This document shows positions 26,932-35,162 of a DNA stretch of 64,000 nt, one piece after another. The translations under genes and the position numbers were made by a program. The stretch is from Phycisphaeraceae bacterium (GTDB taxonomy: Bacteria > Planctomycetota > Phycisphaerae > Phycisphaerales > SM1A02), in the NCBI GenBank assembly GCA_015709595.1, contig CP054178.1, forward strand, positions 2,175,205 to 2,239,204, read 5' to 3'. The notes under the pieces are model-generated. The model ran no database searches. It saw only the letters and a program-made list of their open reading frames with translations, and was not told the DNA's origin. Each line of letters begins with the position of its first letter. The stretch's first letter is position 1.

Positions 26932-27807
26932 ATGACCGGGCATGAGCACCAATCCGCGTCGGTTTCGCCCGTCGGGTCGCCCATGGCGGCGTTCGCCCAC
27001 GGCTTCTCGCTGCCCATGCGGGCGGTGAACCTGCTGCTGACCACGCGCGGGCTGAAGCGATTCGCGGCGCTGCCGCTGGTTTTCAACGTGCTGCTGTACG
27101 TGCTGTTCCTGGCGGGCGCGGTGTGGCTGATCGGGCTGATCGACGTGCAGGTGGGGCCGTGGGAGTTCTGGTGGGGCTTCGGCGGGTGGCTCTCCACGGC
27201 GATCAACTGGTCGCTTGGACCGCTCAAGTGGCTGGTGGCGGTGCCGGTGCTGCTGCTGTTGTGCTACTACACCTTCACGATGGTGGGGTTGATCGTGGCC
27301 GCGCCCTTCAACGACATGCTCTCGGAGCGCGTGGAGCGGGCCATCTGCGAGCCGAAGGAGAAGCAGTCGCTGCCCCTGCGCGTGACGACGGCGCTGATGG
27401 TCCAGAGCATGCTCGATGCGATCGGCATTCTCGGGCGTCAGATTCTGTGGACGCTGCTGGTGCTGCCGCTCATTTTCGTGCCGCTGGTGGGCTTTCTGCC
27501 GCTCTTTCTGGTGGGCGCGCACTTCGCGGGGCTGGGGTATTTCGACACGTCGATGGCCCGCAACAACCTGCGCAACCGCCACAAAGCCCCGGTGCTGCGC
27601 GTGCATCGCTGGGAGCTGCTCGGTTTCGGCGTGGCGATGCAGCTGCTCTTCCTGATACCCTTCGTGGGGCTGCTCATGCTGCCCGTGGGCGTGACGGCGG
27701 GGACGATCCTCTACACCCGCATCGACTGGGAACGCGCCCTGCGCGAGGCCGGGCTGGAGCGGCCGACGGGCTTCATCCCACCGAGGCCGCGGTTCAACAC
27801 AGAGTGA
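26932..27807 (+). CDS. EI24 domain (CysZ-like) membrane protein
   Basis: 291 residues. EI24/CysZ-like integral membrane protein: PMAAFAHGFSLPMRAVNLLL, then four or more TM helices, VGLIVAAPFNDMLSERVERA and the LGYFDTSMARNNLRNRHKAP loop typical of the family. CysZ proteins carry sulfate; EI24 relatives are often of unknown role, so transport is only inferred. ATG 26932 was chosen over TTG 26926. The last codons and the TGA stop (CAACACAGAGTGA) already belong to the inverted repeat that fills the following gap. It follows pgpA by 37 bp. Confidence 0.82.
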   Translation: MTGHEHQSASVSPVGSPMAAFAHGFSLPMRAVNLLLTTRGLKRFAALPLVFNVLLYVLFLAGAVWLIGLIDVQVGPWEFWWGFGGWLSTAINWSLGPLKWLVAVPVLLLLCYYTFTMVGLIVAAPFNDMLSERVERAICEPKEKQSLPLRVTTALMVQSMLDAIGILGRQILWTLLVLPLIFVPLVGFLPLFLVGAHFAGLGYFDTSMARNNLRNRHKAPVLRVHRWELLGFGVAMQLLFLIPFVGLLMLPVGVTAGTILYTRIDWERALREAGLERPTGFIPPRPRFNTE

Positions 27808-28078
27808 CACGAGAGAAACACAGAGGGGAGAATCGTCCACAGATGAACATGGATGGGCACGGATGCAGGAGGGGAGGAGATCGAGTTCGTTCACTTCACG
27901 GTCGGTCACACCAGACCGAAACACGGGCTCTCGTTGGATTCTTGCAGAACAGGGCCGATTGCCTGAACGATCCCGAGCCGATCGAACGGAAGGTTCTCTC
28001 GCTTCAACCATCCATTTCATCCGTGTCCATCTGTGGACAGTCTTCTTCTCTGTGTCCCTCGCGTGTTTCTCGGTGTTG
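27797..28078. repeat. Large inverted repeat between EI24 and astD genes
   Basis: Arm 1 (27797-27865) reads ACACAGAGTGACACGAGAGA, then AACACAGAGG and GTCCACAGATGAACATGGAT. Arm 2 (28016-28078), read on the minus strand, gives ATGGACACGGATG-type and ACACAGAGAAGA-type segments of the same pattern. The 273-bp gap between the two convergent genes is almost wholly this element. It supplies the stop codon of the EI24 gene and ends 2 bp before the astD stop. Similar ACAGAGAAC / CACAGATG sequences are widespread dispersed repeats in environmental bacterial genomes. Confidence 0.7.
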
Positions 28079-28080
28079 AT

Positions 28081-29580
28081 CTACAAAACCCACCGATCGT
28101 CCCACAGCATGCCGGTCGGCGGGGCGGCGTCGGTGCTCGTCTCCACCATGTTCGCCACGGGGTAGGCGCAGTAGTCCACGCTGAAGGCGCCCGCCGGGCG
28201 GTGGTTGCCGCTGCGGCCGAGACCGCCGAAGGGCAGTTTGCTGGAGGCCCCGGCCGTGCCGGTGTTGCGGTTGATGCACCCGGCGCGGGCGGCGTGGAAG
28301 AACCGCTCGTACTCGCCATCGTCGGCGGTGAAGATCGACGCCGCCAGGCCATAGCGCGAGGCGTTGGTCTGCCCGATGGCCTCATCGAGGTCGTTCACCA
28401 CGGCGATCTGCACCAGCGGACCGAAGACCTCCTGGTCGTGATCGAGCGTGAAACGCTCGACGCGCACCACGCCGGGCGTGACGAACCAGCCGGGCCGACT
28501 CATGCGCGTGGATTCGACGAGCACCTGTCCGCCGCGCCGGGCCAGATCATGCTGGAACTGAAGCACGGCCATCGCCGCCTGCTCGCTCACAACCGGGCCC
28601 ATGAAGACCGGCTCAGTCGCGCGCCCCGGGCCGACGAGAATCGTGCTGGCCGCCTTGCAGAATGCGGCGATGAAGCGATCGGCGACAGTGCGGTGCAGGA
28701 TGATCCGGCGCGTACAGGTGCAGCGCTGGCCGCTGGTGGCGAAGCCGGCTCGCAGACACTCCAGCACCGCCTGCCGCAGGTTGGCGGATGGCATCACCAC
28801 CGCCGCGTTGTTGCCGCCCATCTCCAGTGCGATGATGCGCCCGGGTCGGTCAAGGTTGGCCTCGAGAATCCGGCGACCCACGGGCCACGAGCCGGTGAAG
28901 AGGATGCCGTCGATATCGTCGTGCATGACGAGCGACGAGGCGATATTCGCGCCGCCCTGCACCACGTTGAACACGCCGGGCGGCAGGCCCGCCTCGTGCA
29001 TCAGTTCAGCCATCAACTGGCCCGTTGCCGGGGTCTTGTCGGAGGGCTTGCAGACGATGGTGTTTCCCATCAGCAGCGCGGGCACGAAGTGGCCGTTGGG
29101 CAGGTGGGCCGGGAAGTTGAACGGGCCGATCACCGTCATCACGCCGTGCGGCTTGAAGCGGCAGAGGCCCAGCCGCGAGGGGGCGGCCTGCACCTGGTAC
29201 TGGCGCACGCGCGAAATGCTCGGCTCCGAAAGCGTGATATCCACCTTGTCCGCCAGCGCCCTGGCCTCGAAGCGCGACTCGGAGAGGATCTTCCCCATCT
29301 CGTCGGTGATGAGTCCGGCCAGGCGTTCGGCATGTTTCGTGACCGCCTGCTGCCAGCAACGCAAGTGCTCGATGCGCTGATCCATCGGCAGCGCGGACCA
29401 CGCGGGGAGGGCCGCGCGGGCGGCTTCGACGGCCTGATTCACGTGCTCCAGTCGCGGCGAGCCCGACCACACGACGGAGTCCGGCGCCGCGGGATTGCGC
29501 GACTGCACCGAGTCGCCGGGGATGCCGATGAAGCGGCCTCCCACGTAGTCCGACGGCCGCTGGGTCAGCGCTTCAGTCAT
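28081..29580 (-). CDS. astD: N-succinylglutamate 5-semialdehyde dehydrogenase
   Basis: 499 residues, aldehyde dehydrogenase superfamily, AstD type. Rossmann loop FTGSWPVGRRILEANL, general-base Glu in IALEMGGNNAAVVMPSANLR and catalytic Cys in GFATSGQRCTCTRRI (AstD-specific CTCTRR; family GQRCTCARR). It oxidises succinylglutamate semialdehyde to succinylglutamate with NAD. ATG 29580 overlaps the astA stop by one base (TGATG), implying coupling. In the operon it follows astA and the astC-like gene. AstB and AstE are not here. Confidence 0.93.
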   Translation of the reverse strand: MTEALTQRPSDYVGGRFIGIPGDSVQSRNPAAPDSVVWSGSPRLEHVNQAVEAARAALPAWSALPMDQRIEHLRCWQQAVTKHAERLAGLITDEMGKILSESRFEARALADKVDITLSEPSISRVRQYQVQAAPSRLGLCRFKPHGVMTVIGPFNFPAHLPNGHFVPALLMGNTIVCKPSDKTPATGQLMAELMHEAGLPPGVFNVVQGGANIASSLVMHDDIDGILFTGSWPVGRRILEANLDRPGRIIALEMGGNNAAVVMPSANLRQAVLECLRAGFATSGQRCTCTRRIILHRTVADRFIAAFCKAASTILVGPGRATEPVFMGPVVSEQAAMAVLQFQHDLARRGGQVLVESTRMSRPGWFVTPGVVRVERFTLDHDQEVFGPLVQIAVVNDLDEAIGQTNASRYGLAASIFTADDGEYERFFHAARAGCINRNTGTAGASSKLPFGGLGRSGNHRPAGAFSVDYCAYPVANMVETSTDAAPPTGMLWDDRWVL

Positions 29581-30650
29581 CACGCGACCGCCTTTGCTTC
29601 ACTGGGGTTTCCCGTGGCGGCGGGACGATCGGACTTCTCCGGCACGGGCGTGACGCCCACCTCGCCTCCGGCGACCGCGCCGATGGCTTCGGCGTTCTCG
29701 CGGGGAATGCTGATGGCGTCGCCCTCGATGGTGCAGGGGCAGCGCATGGCGCGGAAGCCCGTTTCGCCCGTGGCGCTCACGATGGCGCGGCCCGCGTATG
29801 CCGATCGTGGCGGAGCGAGCTTCATCGCCCGCGTCGACTGCACCACGGGAATGTCCGCCACCATGGTCTCGAGGTACGGCCCGCCGTCGAAGGGATCGAC
29901 ATGGCCCAGATACTTGAAGCCGAGGTTCTCCAGCATCTTCTTGGCCGGCTCCGTCTCCTTGCCCACCTTGCCGATCAGGTTGCGGGCCTCGGGCGGCAGC
30001 AGCGACACGTAAATCTCGCTGTGCGGCAGCAGCGAGATCATGAACTCCTTGGAATGCTGGCAGAACAGGTCCGCCTCGGCGTAACTCAGGTTGATGAAGC
30101 GGCGGCCGAGGTACTCCCACAGCGTGTTGCGGCTGTCGGGCGTGAGCGGGGCCATCATCTCCGCGATGACGCGCGGCGCGAACCAGCCGCGGTTGAGCGC
30201 GATGAAGTGAAACCGCACCAGCGACAGAAGCGAGCCGAGTTTCTCCTTGTGCCCGCGATAGGCGGGGGAGAGAATCAGCCCGCCGATCTCGGAGGGGCCG
30301 GTTTCGTCCGTGCCCAGCTGAAGCGTCATGTGAACCGCGCCGGTCTGCAGATCCCGGCTCCAGTGCTCGCGGCGGCGCACCTGAAAATACACGTGCGGCT
30401 TGCCCGGCCACGAGTTGGCGGCGATGACTGATGATGTGCCGACGATGTTGCCTGTCTCGGTGTCCTCCACCACGAACATGAACTCGCGCTCACGCTCGCT
30501 GTGGGCCTTGCCCGCGAAACTGCGCCGTGAGCGCTGAATCTTGGCGTTGATGATGTCCGGATCGGCCGGCAGGTTGATGAAGTGGACCATCTTGGCCAGC
30601 TTCAGCAGCGTGGCGGAATCATCGAGATTGGCTTGGCGGATGACGAACAT
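29580..30650 (-). CDS. astA: Arginine N-succinyltransferase (AstA family)
   Basis: 356 residues, AstA/AruG family. Landmarks match the E. coli enzyme: FVIRQANLDDSATLLKLA, EFMFVVEDTETGNIVGTSSV, GGLILSPAYRGHKEKLGSLL, VIAEMMAPLTPDSRNTLWEY, GRRFINLSYAEADLFC and GFKYLGHVDPFDGGPYLE. It transfers succinyl from succinyl-CoA to the alpha-amino group of arginine or ornithine. ATG 30650 is the first residue of homology; the frame continues to 30764. It is about 15 residues longer than E. coli AstA because of a C-terminal tail. It lies between astD and the transaminase gene, separated from the latter by a repeat-bearing 232-bp gap. Confidence 0.93.
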   Translation of the reverse strand: MFVIRQANLDDSATLLKLAKMVHFINLPADPDIINAKIQRSRRSFAGKAHSEREREFMFVVEDTETGNIVGTSSVIAANSWPGKPHVYFQVRRREHWSRDLQTGAVHMTLQLGTDETGPSEIGGLILSPAYRGHKEKLGSLLSLVRFHFIALNRGWFAPRVIAEMMAPLTPDSRNTLWEYLGRRFINLSYAEADLFCQHSKEFMISLLPHSEIYVSLLPPEARNLIGKVGKETEPAKKMLENLGFKYLGHVDPFDGGPYLETMVADIPVVQSTRAMKLAPPRSAYAGRAIVSATGETGFRAMRCPCTIEGDAISIPRENAEAIGAVAGGEVGVTPVPEKSDRPAATGNPSEAKAVA

Positions 30651-30760
30651 GAGAGAGGGCTTTCGGCTGTCGGCGCGTGGCGATCCGACGAGTGGTGGAC
30701 GACCGGCGGATCGAGCAACATCTCGAATGAAACCTGCTGGTGATGCTGAAGCCATCAGAT

Positions 30761-30840
30761 CCACCGCAGAGGCGCAGAGATCGCAGAGTTGATGCCGATC
30801 GGGCGTTTCTCTCTGCGTCCTCTGCGCCTCAGCGGTGAAT
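30761..30840. repeat. Inverted repeat between astA and the transaminase gene
   Basis: Arm 1 (30761-30789, TCCACCGCAGAGGCGCAGAG then ATCGCAGAG) and inverted arm 2 (30812-30840) match except for a few bases. The unit (CGCAGAG, seven-base periodic) resembles the element at 27797. It lies within the ast operon and could form a large hairpin in the mRNA. Confidence 0.65.
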
Positions 30841-30882
30841 CATTGCTCTCGACTTCGCATTTCGCAACCTGCATGTCGTAGG

Positions 30883-32328
30883 TCACGCCACCACCCGCGC
30901 CATCGCGCGCTCCACGATCGGGAACACCTCATCGAAGTGCCCCGGCTCCATGACGCCGATGGGCGGCAGGAAGCGCACGTGGTAGGGCTCGTGGCCGCAG
31001 TAGAAGGCGATCACGCCCTCCTCGAACAGCCGGTGGCAGAGGTCGATGACCTTCTTCTTGTCGCCGCCGAACGGCGTGAAGCGCATCATGCCGCCCGCGC
31101 CGTCGTACAGGTTGGTCGTGGCGCGGGGCGCGGGGCCTCGCAGCGGCGCGGGGGGGAACCACTCGGGATGCTTCGAGATCAGCGCCTTCATGTGCGTGCG
31201 GAACGCCCCCTGCAGCCGCGCGTTGCGCCCGGTGGGTCCGTAGTAGCCGCCGTCCCGCAGTCGGGTCAGAATCGCCCTGCCCACCTGCAGTGAGATGGTC
31301 GAGCCGAGGAACGTGGCGCTGAGCAGCCCCGGCTGGGGGTTCATGTCCGCCGTGAACATGCAGGCGCACACCTGGCTCATCTTGCCCAGCGTCAGCACAT
31401 CTACGTATTCGCCCAGCCCCAGGGCATCGTACGCGAACATCTCGGTGGTGCGTCCGAAGGTCTGAATTTCGTCGAACCACACCGGCACGCCGTGCCTGCG
31501 GCAGAGCTCCACCAGGGGCACGAAGAACTCGCGCGGCGCGGTGTTGAAGCCGCCTTCGCCCTGCACCAGCTCGAACACGCACGCCGCGTGCTGGCCGGGG
31601 TAGCGGGCCAGGTACTGCTCCAGTTGCCACCTCGCCCGTGCGATGGATGCTTCGCCATCATCCGGGTCGTAGAAGGGCAGGTAATCGACCAGCGTGTTCA
31701 GCGTCACGCCCACGCGGTAGGCGGGCCCGTCGCCGATCTGCGTCATGGTGGTGCTGCGGCCCATGAAGCAGTCGTTGAAGGCCAGAATCCGCGGCGCCTT
31801 GCCCTCGCGCTTCTGCATGCACACCTTCAGGGCCGACTCATTGGCCATCGCTCCGCCGTTGATGAGGAAGGCGTGGCGCAGTTTCGAGCCCTTGGATGCC
31901 TCCTTGACGAGGAACTCGCCGAACTCGATGGCGTCGGCGTTGAACTGCAGGTTGCCCTGCATGATGGTGTCGCCCAGCGAAGCCCGCAGGGCCGTGGCCA
32001 CCAGGTCCGGGTCGCTGTGGCCGAACATGTGAACGCCGATGCCGTTGATGAGGTCCCACTTCACCGAGCCGTCGAGCAGTTCCACCAGCGGGCCGCGTCC
32101 GATGCCCGAGCCGACGTAGGGGTAGAAGATCGGCCGACCCTTGATGGCGTTCTGCCGCGCGATCCACTGGGCGTACGTCTCCTTGAGTTCGCCGATCGGC
32201 CCGCGGGCGCGGGTGATGGACTGCTGATGCTCGCGCAGCTCGCGCACGATGGTCTCGATGGCGTCCTGCACGGCGGGGTTGGCGGCGAACTCCGCGGCGA
32301 CGGTGCGCTGAGCGGTGTGGACGGGCAT
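30883..32328 (-). CDS. Class III aminotransferase (succinylornithine transaminase-like)
   Basis: 481 residues, PLP fold-type I class III. Visible blocks: WDLINGIGVHMFGHSDPDLV, LINGGAMANESALKVCMQK, FELVQGEGGFNTAPREFF, PVWFDEIQTFGRTTEMFAYD (PLP-binding Asp) and the Schiff-base Lys in VDVLTLGKMSQVCACMFT. It is longer than AstC (about 406 residues), with an N-terminal extension like lysine 6-transaminases, so the name is cautious. As first gene before astA and astD, it probably removes the delta-amino group of succinylornithine, or of ornithine or lysine. ATG 32328. Confidence 0.8.
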   Translation of the reverse strand: MPVHTAQRTVAAEFAANPAVQDAIETIVRELREHQQSITRARGPIGELKETYAQWIARQNAIKGRPIFYPYVGSGIGRGPLVELLDGSVKWDLINGIGVHMFGHSDPDLVATALRASLGDTIMQGNLQFNADAIEFGEFLVKEASKGSKLRHAFLINGGAMANESALKVCMQKREGKAPRILAFNDCFMGRSTTMTQIGDGPAYRVGVTLNTLVDYLPFYDPDDGEASIARARWQLEQYLARYPGQHAACVFELVQGEGGFNTAPREFFVPLVELCRRHGVPVWFDEIQTFGRTTEMFAYDALGLGEYVDVLTLGKMSQVCACMFTADMNPQPGLLSATFLGSTISLQVGRAILTRLRDGGYYGPTGRNARLQGAFRTHMKALISKHPEWFPPAPLRGPAPRATTNLYDGAGGMMRFTPFGGDKKKVIDLCHRLFEEGVIAFYCGHEPYHVRFLPPIGVMEPGHFDEVFPIVERAMARVVA

Positions 32329-32680
32329 GGGGGGCTCCGGGGACGATGGGCGATGTCGGCCTCTGGTGAAGGAATGCCGTGCTGGTCCGATGATCCTATT
32401 CAGGCCGGCCGAGTTGTTCGAAGGCGATGAACTCGCGCCGAAGTGGTTGCGGCCAGGTCCTGTACTCCCGCCGGGTCGAACGGTCGCCAGGGAGACAGAG
32501 GGGGTGGAATGAGGGTGACCTGAAGACCCCTCTCGTTCGTAGAGAGGGGCAGGTGTGAGGGATTCTGCGTGACTCCGCCGACTCCCAACCACTCACTTCC
32601 AGCTTGACACCACCTCCGCCCCGGATGACAATGCTCCAAGCCGGGGCCTTGGCGGCAAGTTCCGAGATCGGGAGTCCGCA
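32329..32680. other. Non-coding gap before the duplicated secreted module
   Basis: 352 bp between divergent genes. It has a hairpin at 32527-32549 (CCCCTCTC, loop GTTCGTA, GAGAGGGG) followed by CAGGTGTGAGGG, which looks like a common dispersed palindrome. It should also hold the promoters of the transaminase gene and of the module to the right, but no convincing -35/-10 pair was seen. Confidence 0.5.
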
Positions 32681-32683
32681 ATG
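32670..32683 (+). promoter_or_regulatory. RBS and start codon upstream of the CT tract
   Basis: GGGAG at 32670-32674, 6 nt before ATG 32681. This is the best translation start for the following gene, yet it is out of frame with it because of the CT tract length. Confidence 0.7.
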
Positions 32684-32688
32684 ACACG

Positions 32689-32712
32689 CTCTCTCTCTCT
32701 CTCTCTCTCTCT
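32689..32712 (+). repeat. (CT)12 dinucleotide tract, candidate phase-variation switch
   Basis: Twelve uninterrupted CT units directly after ATG ACA CG. With 12 units the frame from ATG 32681 soon ends at a TGA; with 10 or 13 units it would join the long frame and encode MTRSLSLSLSLC-type signal peptide. Confidence 0.8.
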
Positions 32713-32726
32713 GCGCAACGGTCTTC

Positions 32727-34115
32727 ATGACCACCTCCGCCGTTGCGCCTGAGCCGATGCTGCTGGTCAGCGGGAAACTGTGCCTTGTCCAGTTCGCCTC
32801 CCATGACGTCTACCGCGACACTGCCTCGCAGACCAGATACAATCACGACTGGCTCGACGACAACGCCGATGGTGACCTCTTGGACGAAGGCGATGTACGC
32901 GCGCCGGTATGCTGCACGTGCGACGAAGATGTCGAAGTCACCGTCGTATCGATCATCTACCCGAGCCAGATTTCTCTCACGAATGCGGTAATCAGAGGCC
33001 GCGTCAATGGGGAGGTCGTGTACACAGGCACGAACCTGACGCAGGATCAGACATTTGATGGCAAGTTTGACGTGCGGTCGACCACGTTCACGGGGATGAT
33101 GAATGCGCCTTCAACCATTGAAGTGTGGAACGACCTGTCGATTTCGTGGGCGGTTGAATACACCACGATGCTCAACACACACCCCGGCGGAACCAGTACG
33201 AATGACTTCTTCTTCGTGCTTCGCGATCCGCCCGCGGGTTGGAAACTGCTCCACACGGTACTCACTCTCGCCTGCTTCGGCGGCGAAGGCCTTGACCTCT
33301 CACAACCGGAGCTTGTCGCGGAGGGCATTTTCGACCTTTTCACGAAATTGAACGTGAAGAGAGCCGAGGATCAGGAGGAACTCGCGTACTACGGCTCCTG
33401 GATGACGCCGTGGAGCGATTATCTCGAACTGGTCAAGGAGCGCGATGCCAACTGTTTCGCTTGGGCTGACCTCTACGTGAAGTGCTTGCTCGCCGCAGGC
33501 CTTGGCGATCCGAATACGGATGGTGCGATCTATAAAGTTCAGTTCAAATACAACAGAGTCGGGCTCGGCGGACCGAGTGCATGGATGTTCGTGAAAGATT
33601 GGACGCCCGCGCAATCCCGAACTCCGGACCAGTACGACAACGACTTTCCGGATCAAGGCGATGCATTCCCGCACCTGAACATCCCTGTACAGACGTACCC
33701 GACGGCCTTTTACACGAACGACCAGTACAACTGGCATGCCAACTTCGCGGACTTCACCGACCAGGCGGGCGATGCGGGGCAGAACGAGCCGGATCCGGCA
33801 TCCCTCTTCACAGACCATGTCGTGGTTCGGTATGGCGATGTCCTCTTCGACCCGTCCTACGGGAAGAGGTATAATGTTCCACAGGGCGCCACCGGCAACG
33901 ACATTCTGGCGCCCATAGACGCGGTGATGGATGGGTATGGGCTTGGGTATCTCAACAGTCCATTGCTTTGGCTCAACGAAGCTGATCTGAATGTTGATCT
34001 CGGTCCACCGGCCGGTATCCAGGACATGTACGTGCAAACGAAGTGCTTCATCATCATGGAAAACCCGGCGGGGAACCAACTCGCCGTGCATTCGACAACG
34101 CCCCAGTCCCGATGA
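32727..34115 (+). CDS. Secreted protein, possibly transglutaminase-like, in a phase-OFF state (module gene A)
   Basis: The frame from ATG 32727 gives 462 residues; the likely native start is ATG 32681 (see the RBS entry), two bases out of frame through the CT tract. With 13 CT units the product would begin with a signal peptide whose core is (SL)n, ending in TTSAVA (AxA site). The mature protein has a calcium-loop-like WLDDNADGDLLDEGD, a beta-rich middle, then DANCFAWADLYVKCLLAAGL and DHVVVRYGDVLFDPSYGK, a Cys/His/Asp order that resembles transglutaminase-like cysteine enzymes (inference). Its bases are less GC-rich than the neighbours. Gene B follows 14 bp on. Confidence 0.75.
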   Translation: MTTSAVAPEPMLLVSGKLCLVQFASHDVYRDTASQTRYNHDWLDDNADGDLLDEGDVRAPVCCTCDEDVEVTVVSIIYPSQISLTNAVIRGRVNGEVVYTGTNLTQDQTFDGKFDVRSTTFTGMMNAPSTIEVWNDLSISWAVEYTTMLNTHPGGTSTNDFFFVLRDPPAGWKLLHTVLTLACFGGEGLDLSQPELVAEGIFDLFTKLNVKRAEDQEELAYYGSWMTPWSDYLELVKERDANCFAWADLYVKCLLAAGLGDPNTDGAIYKVQFKYNRVGLGGPSAWMFVKDWTPAQSRTPDQYDNDFPDQGDAFPHLNIPVQTYPTAFYTNDQYNWHANFADFTDQAGDAGQNEPDPASLFTDHVVVRYGDVLFDPSYGKRYNVPQGATGNDILAPIDAVMDGYGLGYLNSPLLWLNEADLNVDLGPPAGIQDMYVQTKCFIIMENPAGNQLAVHSTTPQSR

Positions 34116-34129
34116 AGGAGTGAACCATC

Positions 34130-35077
34130 ATGATGCTTGAGATTCTTCTCGCCGCGTGCCTGATCGACGCCGGTTTCGCCGCCACCGAGGCGGTGGCGAC
34201 GCCGGATCGCGTGCTCCTGTGTCCGGCCGATCCGTTGGATCCATTCGTGTCAGACAAGATGCTGATGCTCGATTTTAGTGCATCCGAGTTCCAATTCGAG
34301 CAGAGCAAGATGGGGCCGTGTCGCAGCCGATACGGCCCGATGAGTTGGGGAGTGACCGGAAACGCGCTGTACCTCGTCGGCACCATCGAAGCTCCTGGCG
34401 CATGGCTGGGATGTGGAATCCAACCGCTTTCGGAGCTCATTCCACTTCTACGTCAGAATCGCGAGACAGGTCGTGTGGACTTTGATGCGGATCGCCGCAT
34501 TCGCGCCTACAGCGCCGAACACGGGCGGCAGATGGACGCGATCGGGCGGTTCGTTGACAGTCAACAAAGCATTCACAACATCCAGCACGACGCCTGGGAC
34601 TTGTACATCGACCTCGCCTACACCGCCCCCAACCACGTCACCGTGATCGTGGTCCGCGAGGGCCAGCTCCGCTGGTGGACGTGGAACAAGCCGGAGGAGA
34701 CCGACTGGGTGGATCGGGGGACGATGGAGACGCGCCTCGAAGGCGCGTTCCGCATCGTGCAGGCGGGCGATGACCTGTACCTGGTGGACCGCCGGGGGTG
34801 GGTGTTCAGTTCACCCGACCAAGGCGCGCGGCTGCTGGGCACGATCGCGGGCTGGGGCCAGCCGCGCGAGGGCGAGACGCTGTTCCTGCTGGAGGAGCAG
34901 AAGCATGGCAAGATCGCCGTGGTGAAGGTGGCCGAAGGGAAGACGACCGTGCTTGAAGCGCTGGTGGAAGCCGAGGCCCGCGAGGACTTCATGACGACGA
35001 TCGACGATGAAGACCTGGACCGGGCCATCATCCGCATGGCGGCGGCGCTGCGCGAGGAGGAGCGGGGCGGGAAGTAG
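34130..35077 (+). CDS. Secreted hypothetical protein, module gene B (copy 1)
   Basis: 315 residues with an N-terminal signal-like helix (LEILLAACLIDAGFAATEA). RBS AAGGAG is 9 nt before ATG 34130. Residues about 1-160 are divergent from copy 2 apart from GPMSWGV and a few others. Residues from about 161 (DLAYTAPNHVTVIVVREGQL) to the end are nearly identical to copy 2, including RWWTWNKPEETDWVDRGT, GWVFSSPDQGARLLGTIAGW and DDEDLDRAIIRMAAALREEE. The C-terminal half reads like beta-propeller or sensor blades followed by an acidic helix. No known family recognised. It probably acts with the gene A product. Confidence 0.72.
   Translation: MMLEILLAACLIDAGFAATEAVATPDRVLLCPADPLDPFVSDKMLMLDFSASEFQFEQSKMGPCRSRYGPMSWGVTGNALYLVGTIEAPGAWLGCGIQPLSELIPLLRQNRETGRVDFDADRRIRAYSAEHGRQMDAIGRFVDSQQSIHNIQHDAWDLYIDLAYTAPNHVTVIVVREGQLRWWTWNKPEETDWVDRGTMETRLEGAFRIVQAGDDLYLVDRRGWVFSSPDQGARLLGTIAGWGQPREGETLFLLEEQKHGKIAVVKVAEGKTTVLEALVEAEAREDFMTTIDDEDLDRAIIRMAAALREEERGGK
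34610..35077 (+). repeat. 468-bp direct repeat, copy 1 (second copy at 36338-36805)
   Basis: The 3' 468 bp of gene B are duplicated at 36338-36805 with no length difference. The last ~190 bp before the stop are almost base-for-base identical, which suggests recent duplication or gene conversion. Confidence 0.85.
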
Positions 35078-35162
35078 GTGGGGGTTTCTGCCAGAGCCGC
35101 AAGGACTTGACACTGGCGGACTGGAGCGGCAGCGTGCTTTCACTCAGTGGGAGGACTATGTG

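Noticed and set aside
28033-30012. 659-codon open frame on the plus strand
   Set aside because: Antisense to astD and astA; no recognisable motif.
32400-32846. Open frames on the minus strand across the CT tract
   Set aside because: Their (ER)n translations come from the CT repeat read backwards; there is no RBS or homology, and they overlap the start of gene A.
32681-34115. Calling gene A a pseudogene
   Set aside because: The only fault is the length of a simple CT tract; the remaining 462 codons are intact, so a reversible switch or a sequencing miscount is more likely than decay.
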